Positions 35,535 through 47,421 of a stretch of DNA of 64,000 nucleotides are shown piece after piece. The first letter of the stretch is position 1. Every line of letters begins with the position of its first letter. The stretch is from assembly GCA_030278955.1 (NCBI GenBank), contig JAOANR010000006.1, positions 7,525,915 through 7,589,914 of the forward strand, read 5' to 3'. Made by a program: the position numbers and the translations under genes. This stretch comes from Hygrophila difformis. Lineage: Eukaryota > Streptophyta > Magnoliopsida > Lamiales > Acanthaceae. The notes beneath the pieces are model-generated. The model was not told where the DNA came from. It worked only from the letters and a program-made list of their open reading frames with translations, and made no database searches.

Positions 35535-36317
35535 TGTTGGACATTTTGATCCTGGTTGGATTTATTCGAAGACATGAATATCGATGTTTAAGCAACTTTG
35601 AGAAGGGATCGTGTGGGGAGCACGCTCAAAGAAACTAAACACGATATTAGACAATACGTTGGGTAATCAGAGACTGTTGGAATTATTCCTAACTGGCCGT
35701 TTGTTTTCAAATATTAGTTCAAATTGAGAAATTTGAATGAAATAAAATAACCACCAGTTGGTTACATATTGAAATTCAATTTTATTTAAATTGAAGTGAA
35801 CGGATGCAGCTATAATGGAAGACTCCAGCCATTGGTTCAAAATTTGAAATCCCATTTCTAATTTCAAGATTTTCATAGTCTTGAAATTCAAATGGATACA
35901 GTTGCAACTTAAACTAAAGGTCACAACCTTTGACTCAACAAAATATATGTCTATATATATAGCAAAGTAATGTCTTTTTTTTGAGACATATGATCGACAG
36001 ATTATCAAGATTGATAAATCTGCTTCGGTGCTCAAAAATTCTTCATCATCCTACATACATTATTTTTGGTTTTTCTACTTGCTCTCGTTGGATCGCCTAC
36101 AACGTGAGTGTTTACTTTGTTGTATCCATATACAAATTTCATGAAACCCAAGGCGTAAGGTGGGGTTGAAATATTGTATAACGAAAGCTTTCAAGCGCCT
36201 CAAAGTAAATCCAAGATCGTGAAATTCCTGCGTTTTGTTCTTACCCCTTCGTGTCTACAATGTTTAATTTTATTGTTATATTATTTTAAACATTGCTATA
36301 CACATTTTTTTCTAACA
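35535..36317 (+). repeat. 5' LTR of copia A
   Basis: 783 bp, TGTTGGACATTTTGAT to TTTTTCTAACA, bounded by TG and CA. A TATATATATAGCAAAG stretch at about 35951-35966 is a likely TATA element for the element's transcript. Confidence 0.95.
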
Positions 36318-36350
36318 TTGTTATACAATATTTCACTGAACAGAAACGTG

Positions 36351-37223
36351 ATGGAAACGATCGGTGACATGGCCTCAAAATTCGGAAAGCTGTCCAAATT
36401 TGATGGGGTTGACTTTCGACGTTGGCAAAAGAAAATGCATTTTCTTTTGACCACATTGAAAGTGGTGTACGTTCTAAACACACCAATGCCTGCAGAGCCT
36501 GATGATCCAGACAATGAACCTATTGAGACTGCAAGGATCCGAATGAAATGGATCAATGACGACTATATATGTCGTGGGCATATCCTGAATGCCATGGCGG
36601 ATAATCTTTTTGATATCTATCAAAATGTTGGTACTGCCAAGGAATTATGGGATGAGTTGCAAGCCAAATATATGGCTGAAGATGCATCTGCCAGAAAATT
36701 TCTGGTGTCTGATTTTAATAACTACAAAATGGTTGATACCCGACCGGTCATGGAGCAATACAATGAGTTGCTTGGGATCTTTGGACAGTTTAATCAACAT
36801 GGGCTGAATATGGATGAACCAATTGCGGTTTCCAGCATTGTTGATAAACTCCCTCCATCTTGGAAGGATTTCAAGCACACCCTCAAGCACAAAAAGGAGG
36901 AAATGAACTTGGTTGAACTTGGCAGCCATATTCGGATTGAAGAATCTTTGAGGGCTCAAGAAAATGGAAGGGAAAAAGCTGTTGGAAATTCTTCCATCAA
37001 CATGGTTGAGGAATCAAAGAAAGGACAACAAAGCAAATTTCACAAGGGTAAGAAACGTGAATTTGGAAAAAATCATAATAATTCTAATAAGAAGCCCAAA
37101 ATAGAATGTTGGAATTGTGGAAAAACTGGACACTTCAAGAAAGATTGTCGTGTTAAGAAAAATAAGAATGGTGCTAGCACAAGTGGTGCTGGAAAGGGAA
37201 CTGCCAACCCTTCCCAAGGATAA
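36351..37223 (+). CDS. gag: copia A gag
   Basis: 290 aa counted from the first ATG after the 5' LTR; the same frame is open further upstream, but that part is LTR sequence. Gag forms the particle that packages element RNA. It has the UBN2-type gag region with an FDGVDFRRW block near the N-terminus and one CCHC zinc knuckle, CWNCGKTGHFKKDC, near residues 253-266. It ends at a TAA just as the protease frame begins, whereas most plant copia elements have one continuous gag-pol frame. Confidence 0.88.
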   Translation: METIGDMASKFGKLSKFDGVDFRRWQKKMHFLLTTLKVVYVLNTPMPAEPDDPDNEPIETARIRMKWINDDYICRGHILNAMADNLFDIYQNVGTAKELWDELQAKYMAEDASARKFLVSDFNNYKMVDTRPVMEQYNELLGIFGQFNQHGLNMDEPIAVSSIVDKLPPSWKDFKHTLKHKKEEMNLVELGSHIRIEESLRAQENGREKAVGNSSINMVEESKKGQQSKFHKGKKREFGKNHNNSNKKPKIECWNCGKTGHFKKDCRVKKNKNGASTSGAGKGTANPSQG

Positions 37224-40200
37224 TTTGCTTGCGTGGTGGATTGACTCTGGAGCCACGTCTCACGTATGTAAAGATCGCTGTTGGTTTAAAGAATTTCATC
37301 CGGTGGATGATGGTTCAATCTTGTACATGGGCGATGATCATTATGCTGCAATTAAAGGACGTGGAAACGTGACGCTGGAGTTTAGCTCTAGAAATAAAAT
37401 TACTTTAAGTAATGTTCTATATGTACCTAAGTTAAGAAAGAACCTAGTCTCTGGTTCTGTTTTAAATAAATCCGGCTATAAACTTGTATTTGAGTCGGAT
37501 AAGTTTGTATTGTCTAAACATGGTATGTTTGTAGGATTTGGGTACCTTTGTAATGGTATGTTTATGTTAAATTTAATTAACATTCCTACTGGTTTAAATA
37601 CTGTTTGTATGGTTTCTAAATCCAAACAAGACAATACGACATTGTGGCATGCACGTTTGGGACACGTTAATTATAAACGCATGCGTGATATGTCTAAAAT
37701 GGAATTAATTCCAGCTTTTGACATGCAATCTCTCAAATGTCAAACGTGTGCTTTAACAAAAATTACACGCCAACCTTTTAAAGGTGTTACAAGGGAATCA
37801 ATGGTACTTGAATTGATTCATAGTGATTTGTGTGATCTTCATTCCACACCTTTATTGGGAAATAAAAAGTACTTGGCTACTTTTATTGATGATGCAACAA
37901 GGTACTGTTATGTATACTTGCTACATGCTAAGAATGAAGTCATGAATAAATTTAAAATTTATAAAAATGAAGTTGAACTTCAACTTGGAATGGCAATTAA
38001 GAAACTGCGGACAGACAGAGGAGGTGAATATTATGATCCTCTTTTCTTTCAATCTGTTGGGATAATTCATGAAACCACAGCTCCCTATACCCCTCAACAA
38101 AACGGTATAGCTGAGAGGAAAAATCGTACACTCAAAGAAATGGTAAATTCCATGATGTCCACATCAGGTTTGAGTGAAGGCTTTTGGGGTGAAGCAATGC
38201 TTACTGCATGCTACATCCTAAACCGTGTTCCCAACAAACAAAACAAGTTGACTCCATATGAACTATGGTTCAAGAAACGACCAAACCTTTCGTACCTACG
38301 TGTGTGGGGTTGCAGAGCGGTCGTTAGAATTCCCGAGCCTAAAAGGAAAGCTTTAGGAGAGAAAGGGATTGATTGTATCTTCATTGGATACGCTGAACAT
38401 TCTAAAGCATATAGATTCTATGTCATAGAGCCTAATGACTTTGTTGCAATTCATACTGTTATTGAGTCACGTGATGCAATCTTTGATGAAAGTCGTTTCA
38501 CGTCAATAACAAGACCTTCCAATATTGTCATTACTTCAACATATGACAATTTGGAAGTCGAATTTTTACCTTCTATGGATGAAAATATGGAAGAAGGTGA
38601 ACATGCAGTTCATCAAGATAATGTTGCTTCTCAAGTTGATCATCAAGATCAACCTCGCAGAAGCAAAAGAATTAAAAAACCAAAGTCGTTTGGTCCCGAC
38701 TTCCAGCTATATCTAGTTGAAGGGACAGGAGATGAAATTCAAAATCAAATTTCTGTTTGCTATCACTTGGATGACGATCCAAGAACATATAATGAAGCGA
38801 TGAAATCTCGTGATGCTCCTTTTTGGAAAGAAGCGATTGATGATGAGATGAATTCGCTCTTGGAAAATAATACTTGGGTATTATCATATCTACCTCCGGG
38901 TTGCAAACCCTTGGGATGTAGATGGATTTTCAAGAAGAAAATGAAAACAGATGGAACAATCGATAAGTTCAAAGCTCGATTGGTAATTCAAGGTTTTAGG
39001 CAAAAGGAGGGTATCGATTATTTTGATACCTATGCACCTGTGGCACGCATGACCACTATTAGGTTGTTAATTGCCTTAGCTTCAATTCACAAATTAATCA
39101 TACATCAAATGGATGTAAAGACAGCATTTCTAAATGGAGATTTAGGAGAAGAGGTGTATATGAAGCAACCGGAGGGTTTTGTTGCCTCGGGAAATGAGCA
39201 TATGGTTTGTAAGCTCATCAAATCATTATATGGTTTGAAACAAGCACCTAAACAATGGCATCGAAAATTTGATGAAATTATCTTGTCAAATGGATTTAAA
39301 TTAAATCAGGCAGACAAATGTGTTTATTGTAGGTTTGACGAAAAAGGCAAAAGTGTAATTTTTTGTCTTGATGTTGATGACCTACTGATTTTTGGTTCTG
39401 ATCTATATAAAATAGAAGAAACCAAAAAGTTTTTATCATCCAAATTTTCTATGAAAGATTTGGGGGAGGCAGATGTGATTCTGGGGATTAAAATAAAGAA
39501 AGAATCTGAAAATATTATTCTTACACAATCTCATTATATTGAGAATATTCTCAAGAAGTTTAATATGGAAAATACATCTATAGTGAGTACTCCCTTTGAT
39601 CCAAGTGTTAAGCTTGTGCCTAACACAGGAGAACCTATATCACAACTTGAATATGCAAAGGCCATAGGATGCTTGATGTACGCCATGACAAGCACAAGGC
39701 CGGATATTGCATTTGCAGTCGGAAGGTTGAGTAGGTTCACTAGCAAACCAAGTACTCATCATTGGCATGCACTTAGAAGAATATTCAAATATCTAAAAGG
39801 GACTGCAAATTATGGACTAACATATTCTGGATATCCGTCTACTTTAGAAGGATATTCAGATGCTAGTTGGATTAGCAATTTAGAAGATTCATCTTCTACA
39901 TCGGGCTGGATATTTTTACTTGGGGGAGGTGCTGTGTGCTGGGCATCCAAGAAACAAACCTGTATAACCAGCTCAACAATGGAGTCGGAATTTATAGCTT
40001 TGGCCGCGGCTGGCAAAGAAGCAGAATGGCTTCGGGATTTAATTTACGAAATTCCACTCTGGCCAAAACCAATGCCCCCTATCTTGGTTCATTGTGACAG
40101 CAAGACAACAATGTCTAAAGCTTATAGTGAATGCTATAACAGAAAATCTAGACATTTGGCTGTACGACATAATATGATCGGAGAACTTATTATTAATGGG

Positions 40201-40398
40201 GTTATCACTGTTGTGTTTGTTCGATCACAACAAAATTTGGCGGATAACTTGACTAAAGGATTGACTAAAGACTTAGTGCACAAGTCGTCAATCGGGATGG
40301 GGTTAAAGTCCATTAAATCCACTTCCCGTGAGACACCCAATTCCCTCTCAGTACAACGCTCAGAGCAGAATTCAATGTGGAAAGCTCCCGTGGAGTGA
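37117..40398 (+). CDS. pol: copia A pol (protease, integrase, RT, RNase H)
   Basis: Open frame of 1,093 codons, shifted +1 relative to gag; meaningful pol sequence starts around 37200, the earlier part being a shadow of the zinc knuckle. In order: aspartic protease with WIDSGATSH; GAG-pre-integrase with LWHARLGHVN and a CQTC pair; integrase core with the D-D-E residues (IHSDLCDL, TFIDDATR, and E in PQQNGIAERKN); reverse transcriptase from WKEAIDDEM, with QMDVKTAFLNGD; RNase H with SDASW and a LADNLTKGL end. The catalytic motif reads DVDD where copia elements have YVDD: a Tyr to Asp change at about 39372-39374. Otherwise uninterrupted. Confidence 0.92.
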   Translation: MEKLDTSRKIVVLRKIRMVLAQVVLERELPTLPKDNLLAWWIDSGATSHVCKDRCWFKEFHPVDDGSILYMGDDHYAAIKGRGNVTLEFSSRNKITLSNVLYVPKLRKNLVSGSVLNKSGYKLVFESDKFVLSKHGMFVGFGYLCNGMFMLNLINIPTGLNTVCMVSKSKQDNTTLWHARLGHVNYKRMRDMSKMELIPAFDMQSLKCQTCALTKITRQPFKGVTRESMVLELIHSDLCDLHSTPLLGNKKYLATFIDDATRYCYVYLLHAKNEVMNKFKIYKNEVELQLGMAIKKLRTDRGGEYYDPLFFQSVGIIHETTAPYTPQQNGIAERKNRTLKEMVNSMMSTSGLSEGFWGEAMLTACYILNRVPNKQNKLTPYELWFKKRPNLSYLRVWGCRAVVRIPEPKRKALGEKGIDCIFIGYAEHSKAYRFYVIEPNDFVAIHTVIESRDAIFDESRFTSITRPSNIVITSTYDNLEVEFLPSMDENMEEGEHAVHQDNVASQVDHQDQPRRSKRIKKPKSFGPDFQLYLVEGTGDEIQNQISVCYHLDDDPRTYNEAMKSRDAPFWKEAIDDEMNSLLENNTWVLSYLPPGCKPLGCRWIFKKKMKTDGTIDKFKARLVIQGFRQKEGIDYFDTYAPVARMTTIRLLIALASIHKLIIHQMDVKTAFLNGDLGEEVYMKQPEGFVASGNEHMVCKLIKSLYGLKQAPKQWHRKFDEIILSNGFKLNQADKCVYCRFDEKGKSVIFCLDVDDLLIFGSDLYKIEETKKFLSSKFSMKDLGEADVILGIKIKKESENIILTQSHYIENILKKFNMENTSIVSTPFDPSVKLVPNTGEPISQLEYAKAIGCLMYAMTSTRPDIAFAVGRLSRFTSKPSTHHWHALRRIFKYLKGTANYGLTYSGYPSTLEGYSDASWISNLEDSSSTSGWIFLLGGGAVCWASKKQTCITSSTMESEFIALAAAGKEAEWLRDLIYEIPLWPKPMPPILVHCDSKTTMSKAYSECYNRKSRHLAVRHNMIGELIINGVITVVFVRSQQNLADNLTKGLTKDLVHKSSIGMGLKSIKSTSRETPNSLSVQRSEQNSMWKAPVE

Positions 40399-40854
40399 AT
40401 TGGAACGCTTCTTGTCTACCATCCAAAGGTAAGCGTTCAGATCTGCAAGAAAGTAAGGTTGAGATTAATCTCTTAATGATTCTTTGAAAAATCGCATGCA
40501 GGAGCGAGATTTATGGAATCACCTATGCAAACATGAAGTTTGGCCGCTTCAAGGAATAGCTATGGACTTAGCTTCTGCAATGTTTGTGAACGGATTAGGA
40601 CACATGGCCAGTAAACGTGTCTAGTGTAGAAAAATTGTATTTTGGAGTAGTTGTGTATATTGTCTTCATGTATTCAATATGGGTTGAGAGGTTCAATCGT
40701 TTAGACACCTCGATTCTCGAATGCTTGGATTGTATAATATACTAATGTGGAAATTCAATCTTCAAGACATTTCCATTTATGCATCTACTTCGTATGTATG
40801 GATGTTATTTTAAACGTTGAATAAATCAAGGACCATGACAAAATGGGGGAGGAT

Positions 40855-41637
40855 TGTTGGACATTTTGATCCTGGTTGGATTTATTCGAAGACATGAATA
40901 TCGATGTTTAAGCAACTTTGAGAAGGGATCGTGTGGGGAGCACGCTCAAAGAAACTAAACACGATATTAGACAATACGTTGGGTAATCAGAGACTGTTGG
41001 AATTATTCCTAACTGGCCGTTTGTTTTCAAATATTAGTTCAAATTGAGAAATTTGAATGAAATAAAATAACCACCAGTTGGTTACATATTGAAATTCAAT
41101 TTTATTTAAATTGAAGTGAACGGATGCAGCTATAATGGAAGACTCCAGCCATTGGTTCAAAATTTGAAATCCCATTTCTAATTTCAAGATTTTCATAGTC
41201 TTGAAATTCAAATGGATACAGTTGCAACTTAAACTAAAGGTCACAACCTTTGACTCAACAAAATATATGTCTATATATATAGCAAAGTAATGTCTTTTTT
41301 TTGAGACATATGATCGACAGATTATCAAGATTGATAAATCTGCTTCGGTGCTCAAGAATTCTTCATCATCCTACATACATTATTTTTGGTTTTTCTACTT
41401 GCTCTCGTTGGATCGCCTACAACGTGAGTGTTTACTTTGTTGTATCCATATACAAATTTCATGAAACCCAAGGCGTAAGGTGGGGTTGAAATATTGTATA
41501 ACGAAAGCTTTCAAGCGCCTCAAAGTAAATCCAAGATCGTGAAATTCCTGCGTTTTGTTCTTACCCCTTCGTGTCTACAATGTTTAATTTTATTGTTATA
41601 TTATTTTAAACATTGCTATACACATTTTTTTCTAACA
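40855..41637 (+). repeat. 3' LTR of copia A
   Basis: 783 bp, same ends and length as the 5' LTR, preceded by the polypurine tract AAAATGGGGGAGGAT (40840-40854). Confidence 0.95.
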
Positions 41638-41642
41638 ACAGA

Positions 41643-44600
41643 GTGGGACTCCCTCATCAGATGTGGGCTTTTGGATGCCACGTGAATGGTGAACCTACTA
41701 CTCTACTACCACATTACAATTAAGCTTTTAACGAGCATCCAAGATCTGTAGATCGTGTAAGAATCATGCACGATAAATAATGCCATGCATTGATGCATAT
41801 GTATTTATGTATTGAACTTGTTTCTAAGAATAAATACTTAAGAAGTTGGTACAATTGTTGACCATCTTAATTGTCCTTCACCATTCGTTAACCCAGATAA
41901 CTGTTAATGTCTTCGATCTCCAATATAAGTAATCAGAAAAGAAATAAGTTCCTAACTACTTATGTTGCTTGCAAATTCAATGCCCCAAGAGTTTCCACAT
42001 CATCAATATATTGCAAATGTTACTCAAATTTAAATAAGTAAACTTAATAAAAATTTGAACTAATTATTTCTATTAAAAAATACTATATGTACATCAATAC
42101 AATAGAATGTCAGGAATGACCTGCTCACTGACAGACACTTCAAACACAATTTGGATGGTAACTTGTACTCTCTTAATCCTATTAATATTAATTCTGCAAG
42201 AACTAGTAGATCATGAACTAGGAACAAATAAATTGGGTTTGAGAATTGAAAGGCCAATATATTGTACGTTTATAGATATACATTCTCCAAAACCTAAAAA
42301 CTAATCAAATCCAATTTGAGTACGTTCACTGGAAAAACCACCAAAGCAATCATTGGAGAAATTGGTAAAGTTAGATGATTATGCATGTATTGTATATATA
42401 CTATGTCATTTGCAGGAATAATGATGCATAGAAACAAAACTTATTATGATGCACAAAGAAAGTAGTATATTTTTTTAGGGTTGAGATCCTTCCTGATAAT
42501 TGAGAGACACACAAATTAAATTAGAGATGAATGAGTCGTGTGTGTATATATATTTCACATATTTGGAAGGCATGTAATCTTTATTAGCGGTCACGCTACA
42601 AACTTGGGCCCAAATTAAAGCATACATGACTTGTCATATTCATTTAAGTGGCCAAACATGGCTGTGTAAAATAGTACATTGTGTATATAGCTTGATTGGA
42701 TACTTGGATTCATTTTCCAACGCACGTGAGAGAGAGAGAGAGGGGTCTGGTTACTATCTACAGCAAGTTCAATTATTGTGCCATAGCAAAGTTCACACTC
42801 CACAATCCATAAATAAATTTATGTTACTACAAGCAAGCTCATCTGATCTGTCCATTGTCCAATTCAATCCATCCTTGATCGCACCACTGTGTATTGTATA
42901 TACTTCATAAATACGTTTCATGCCACTGTTAAGTTCTAATTATATTAGTTTCAGGAAATTGAGGTCAAGTTAGTCACAACCCTTATCAGCGAAAAAAAAT
43001 AAATTAGGGTCTTGATCGACTCTGTGGTGTGCATCTGTCATGCATCATCAAGATGTTGCTGATCACTGCACATGGTTTATGACAATTGACGAGCTAAGTG
43101 AAATCTTTTTTGACATTATCATTATACTATTAATTAATTACGACCTGAAATGGTGTCCACTAGGAAGAATGCAGAAGAAATTTCATTCTAGAATGGTTTT
43201 ACTGCCTATTTAGCTATTAGGGCTCCTACTGACATAGTGACATAGGGGGTGAAATGCCCTATGTTCCTCCAATATGGAGTACTCCTACATATTTATTGGC
43301 TGCAGATTTGTTGAGTGCCAGTGTGTTGTGCCTCTCGTTTACTTTGAACCTTTGAAGGACGCTGAGTGGAATACATTATCAAATTCTGGGGAAAAACAAA
43401 TCTACTCACGTGATATAAATGAAGTTATCAAGATATGTTTCGCTCTTTTGGACTATATATAAAGAATAACTGATGATAAGCAGTAAATGAAATTCATGCA
43501 TAAAAGGACCAGTAAAATAAGTGGACAATATCATGGGATTGGACAACATAATGTCCCAATGGTTAATGGGGGAGGAAGGATGTCATGTCAGTAATCACTT
43601 ATTTAGAATGTCTGAACTCTCAAAATTGATTTACTGAAACCGAAACTTAAGTCGAGTATGATCATATGGTGAAAATGGTTACCGTATTTGGAACAAAATA
43701 GTCAGAATTTGTCTTCAAGCCACAAGGGAAACAAATGGATGAGGCTATGAGATGTTGTCCGGCCGGTGTATATAAAAGGATTTTCTTTCTTAAAGAAAAT
43801 AAAGGCCTAATAATTATAGTTATAATTTTTATTATTATTTTTTTTTTGCTGACATCATGCTTGAAGAATGTTACCTATAAATGTGAAAGGCCATGAACTG
43901 GATTTGTGATTTTTTTTTTCAATTAAAAGAAAAAGAGAAAATAAATACACTGATATCAGTAGCTCAACAGTGGTGGAGTTGGACTAGTATTTATTTTTTA
44001 TGGTATTATAGTCCAACACACTATTAGGCCCAATATTCTACAGCCCAGTCCATTTGTGGGCCACAATTTTGGCACTTCAAACCCAATGCATGACTTCTTA
44101 CTAATCCGCTATCTATTGCCGATTGGACACTTCTCAATAGAAGGCCGAAAAAAAGGGCCTATAGTGCACGCGCACACAAACAAAAGCAGTGAAGAAGTAA
44201 CAAATTAATAATGCTAAATCAAATCATTACCTAAAGGGTAAAATCAGTAGAGCGATTACCCACCCCTCCGTTTAAACTCACCAATTATTCATTTCACTTA
44301 ATGCCGAGGCCGAGGGAGGGAATACTACCATTATCTATAGCCAATCAGCCATTAAACCGTTCTTTAATGGTACTGAAAAGATCTAAACCATTCTATGAGC
44401 ACGTAGGAAGCAATAATTTATCCCATTATCTATAGCCAATTACTAGCCATTAGCCAGACTGAGTACTTGATGAGCAAGAGAAAAGCACAACCAGCAATCG
44501 TTACTGGATGCAGAAGAATCGAGGCAGTGTTGCTTTTTCTGGAGAATTTTCTTCGAAAGCAATCCAATTAGTTGCCAAAAAATTAGACCTTTTTGACACG

Positions 44601-45072
44601 GGATTGACAGAGCAAGAGGGAAAGCGGCTCGGTTGGCCTCGTATATGGTGCAAACCCGAGTAAAAAGTCCTACTAATCATATTCTGTCACACTGCTTTTC
44701 AATGCTTTTACTAGTTCATACTCTGGGAAATCCAATGCGGCGGTGGATCCCCCATTTGGAATACAAGAACCCCAATTTTGTTTATTCTTTGGTAGAATTA
44801 CTACTATTAATTTCAGCATCTTTTATTGTACTGTAAAATTAATGAGACACTACTATTTTCTTCTTTTTATTTGAGGGAGGGGCATCACTGTGGACTGTAG
44901 TGTTGAGGACCTCGAATCTTGGATTAATAAAGGGACAAATTGCCCTGTCTATTATTCCCTATCAATTTTCTCACTCATTCTTTCCCTCTCCACTTCCCTC
45001 ACTTTCCTTTTCTTAGTACACACACTTAAATCCACTTCGTCTGTACATTGCCAGGACATTGAAAGAGAGGTG
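41643..45072. other. intergenic, DUF642 upstream
   Basis: About 3.4 kb with no recognised gene or complete repeat. Contains a GA-repeat near 42729-42742, poly-T runs near 43839-43848 and 43911-43919, and scattered short frames. The last few hundred bases (with CT-rich stretches at 44960-45010) are probably the DUF642 promoter and 5' UTR. Confidence 0.5.
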
Positions 45073-47421
45073 ATGAACTCAGAGATGGCGCGGAGCTCTA
45101 CAATATGCATTTACGTTTCCTTGTTTGCGCTTCTCTTGGCACTTTCAGCTCGTGCTGCTGCAGATGTTGAAGATGGTATGCTTTCTAATCTACACTCCCT
45201 GTATTTTCACCGTTTCTTGTTTTATATGAACATTGCGATTGGGATCTGCTGCTATATTGCTTGATTGTATTTATGCTGAAGCTCAAGAAGGGGATGGGAT
45301 TGCTTTAATGTGGGTTTCCACGGTTCTATTTTAGTGGTGCTTCTTCATTGGGAGGGCTGGGACACTGTGCACATGGGTTTATCATTTACTGTGATCATGA
45401 AAAATGTGAATTACTGCTGCTTTCTTTCTACACCCGAGGAAGAAGGGTGTTGCTGTTCCCATTATTGATCTGCTACAGGAATGTATCTGCAATTTCTGGT
45501 AGAGACTTTGGGGGGTGTGCACTGTGCACGGAATTATTACTACAAGCTTCACGCCTTCAATAACCTTGGCCCACCACTCATGTCTCATTAAACTCGTCAT
45601 CCTTCACATGTCGTGCGCCACACCGCCACCATTTGTGCTGAGATTTTGTTAAAGATAGGAATCAACAAATGTGATAAGCCCCTTTCAGTGGACACAAGTA
45701 ACAGTAGTAGTAAATAGTTAGTGTAGTTAGTAGCCCAGCTAGTCTTTGCTTGAACAAATGCCCAAGGCTATGGAGTGTGTTGTTTTACTGCTGTAGCTTG
45801 TAGCTGTAGGGGGTGGGGGCCTTGTGATTTTTCATTATTATTACTATGCTTTCTTTCTCACGTTACAGTGGTTCAACGCGGTTTCTTGATTTCTTCAAAT
45901 TTTGGGCCCATCTTTTGTTTGGATGCATCCTTAGCTTGTTTCTTGATGTGGCCATCACTGGATCTCTATGATAATTGTAATGCAGAGCCTGGTGCCATGT
46001 GAAATGATGAACCTGAAATTACAGAAGCTTGGGCACTTCCTCTTTCTGACCTGTACCTACTTCCTACAATATGTTTGACAATTCATTTGCACACAAGAAG
46101 AACAATGCAGAATCATTTAGTATTTGAAATTCATAGTTAGGGTTCACGAGTGACCTCTGATCCTCCCATTAATTCGGCAGCTAAATATGTCTATCTCATC
46201 ATTCAATGATCAAACCCTAACTGACTCCTGCAGGGGAACTCATAAATGGGGACTTCGAGACCCTTCCATCGGGTGGCTCCTCGTCCGCACCCGACACTGC
46301 CGATGGCCCGGCGAACATCCCCAGCTGGAAGACGAACGGAACCGTCGAGATCGTGCAGTCGGGGGAGAAACAGGGAGGAATGATCCTCATTGTACCACAA
46401 GGCGCGCACGCAGTGCGTCTTGGGAACGATGCCGAGATTAGCCAGGAAGTGAAAGTCCAGAAGGGTTCTACATACTCCGTAACATTCAGCGCCGCCCGTA
46501 CGTGCGCGCAGCTCGAGTCCCTGAACGTCTCGGTTCCCCCGGCATCCCAGAGCATCGATCTGCAGACTCTGTACAGCGTTCAGGGATGGGATACATATGC
46601 ACTAGCCTTCCAGGCAGAGGACGAAAACATCCGTGTGGTGTTCAGGAATCCCGGCATGGAGGATGACCCGACTTGTGGCCCGATTATTGACGACATTGCC
46701 ATCAAGAAGCTATTTGTCCCAGATAAGCCCAAAGGTAGTTTCTTTGCGCAATATGTTCGTCTGTAGGCTGTACCATCAATAAGATCAATCGTTAATCAAT
46801 CAGTTTTTGCGTGCAGATAACGCGGTTGTAAATGGCGATTTCGAAGAAGGGCCATGGATGTTCAGGAACGAGTCGCTCGGCGTGCTACTCCCCACGAACC
46901 TCGATGAAGACACGTCCTCATTACCTGGCTGGATTGTCGAATCAAACAGGGCCGTCCGGTACATAGACTCCTATCATTTTTCAATCCCTGGAGGTAAAAG
47001 AGCGGTCGAGCTTTTATCCGGGAAGGAGGGGATAATCTCACAAATGGTGGGGACGAAGCCGAACAAGGCTTACCGGCTGTCGTTCTCGTTGGGGCACGCG
47101 GGGGATGCTTGCAAACAGCCGTTGGCCGTCATGGCCTTCGCAGGCGATCAGGCTCGAAACATACACTACACTCCTGATTCGAATTCCACATTTCAAAGTG
47201 AGAATGTTAACTTCACTGCGAAGGCGGAGAGGACGCGCGTGGCGTTCTACAGTGTGTATTACAACACGAGGACGGATGACAGGAGCTCGTTGTGTGGACC
47301 GGTGGTGGATGACGTGCGAGTCGAGCTATCGGGCACAGCGGCCATCAGGAAGATGTGGGGTGTGGGATTTGTTGTTGGGTTGTGCTTCCAGGTCTTGATT
47401 TGGGCTTGTTTGCTTTTTTAG
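45073..47421 (+). CDS. DUF642 cell-wall protein with hydrophobic C-terminal tail
   Basis: Exons 45073-45175, 46234-46734 and 46817-47421; 1,209 bp, 402 aa, phases close. DUF642 proteins are plant-specific secreted proteins with two galactose-binding-like domains; some bind cellulose or regulate pectin methylesterases. Residues 1 to about 30 are a signal peptide (MARSSTICIYVSLFALLLAL...ARA). The first domain begins ELINGDFET and ends CGPIIDDIAIKKL; the second begins AVVNGDFEEGPW and ends CGPVVDDVRVEL, so the two halves are clear internal repeats. The last ~22 residues (from MWGVGFVVGLC to the end) are hydrophobic after a short linker, suggesting GPI anchoring, as in one DUF642 subgroup. The frame is open upstream but contains no ATG before 45073; a second Met at codon 5 (45085) is an alternative start. 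Confidence 0.93.

Larger units (their letters stand above)
35535..41637 (+). mobile_element. Ty1/copia LTR retrotransposon A (full length)
   Basis: 6.1 kb with two 783 bp LTRs, a 5 bp target duplication ACAGA (35530-35534 and 41638-41642), gag, then protease-integrase-RT-RNase H in copia order, and a polypurine tract GGGGGAGGA just before the 3' LTR. The bases after the 5' LTR do not match the common initiator-Met primer site. The LTRs differ at only one position that I can see (A/G, near 36046 versus 41356), so the insertion is recent. Gag and pol are in different frames. Confidence 0.95.

Noticed and set aside
36174..36350. Gag of copia A starting inside the 5' LTR
   Set aside because: The frame is open through the LTR end, but gag homology starts at 36351, and the transcript is expected to begin within the LTR.
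37117..37199. N-terminal part of the copia A pol frame as real protein
   Set aside because: It is the out-of-frame reading of the gag zinc knuckle; protease homology begins only after about 37200.
44890..45072. In-frame upstream extension of the DUF642 gene
   Set aside because: The frame is open but starts with GTG and has no ATG before 45073. Starting at 45073 puts the signal peptide at the N-terminus.
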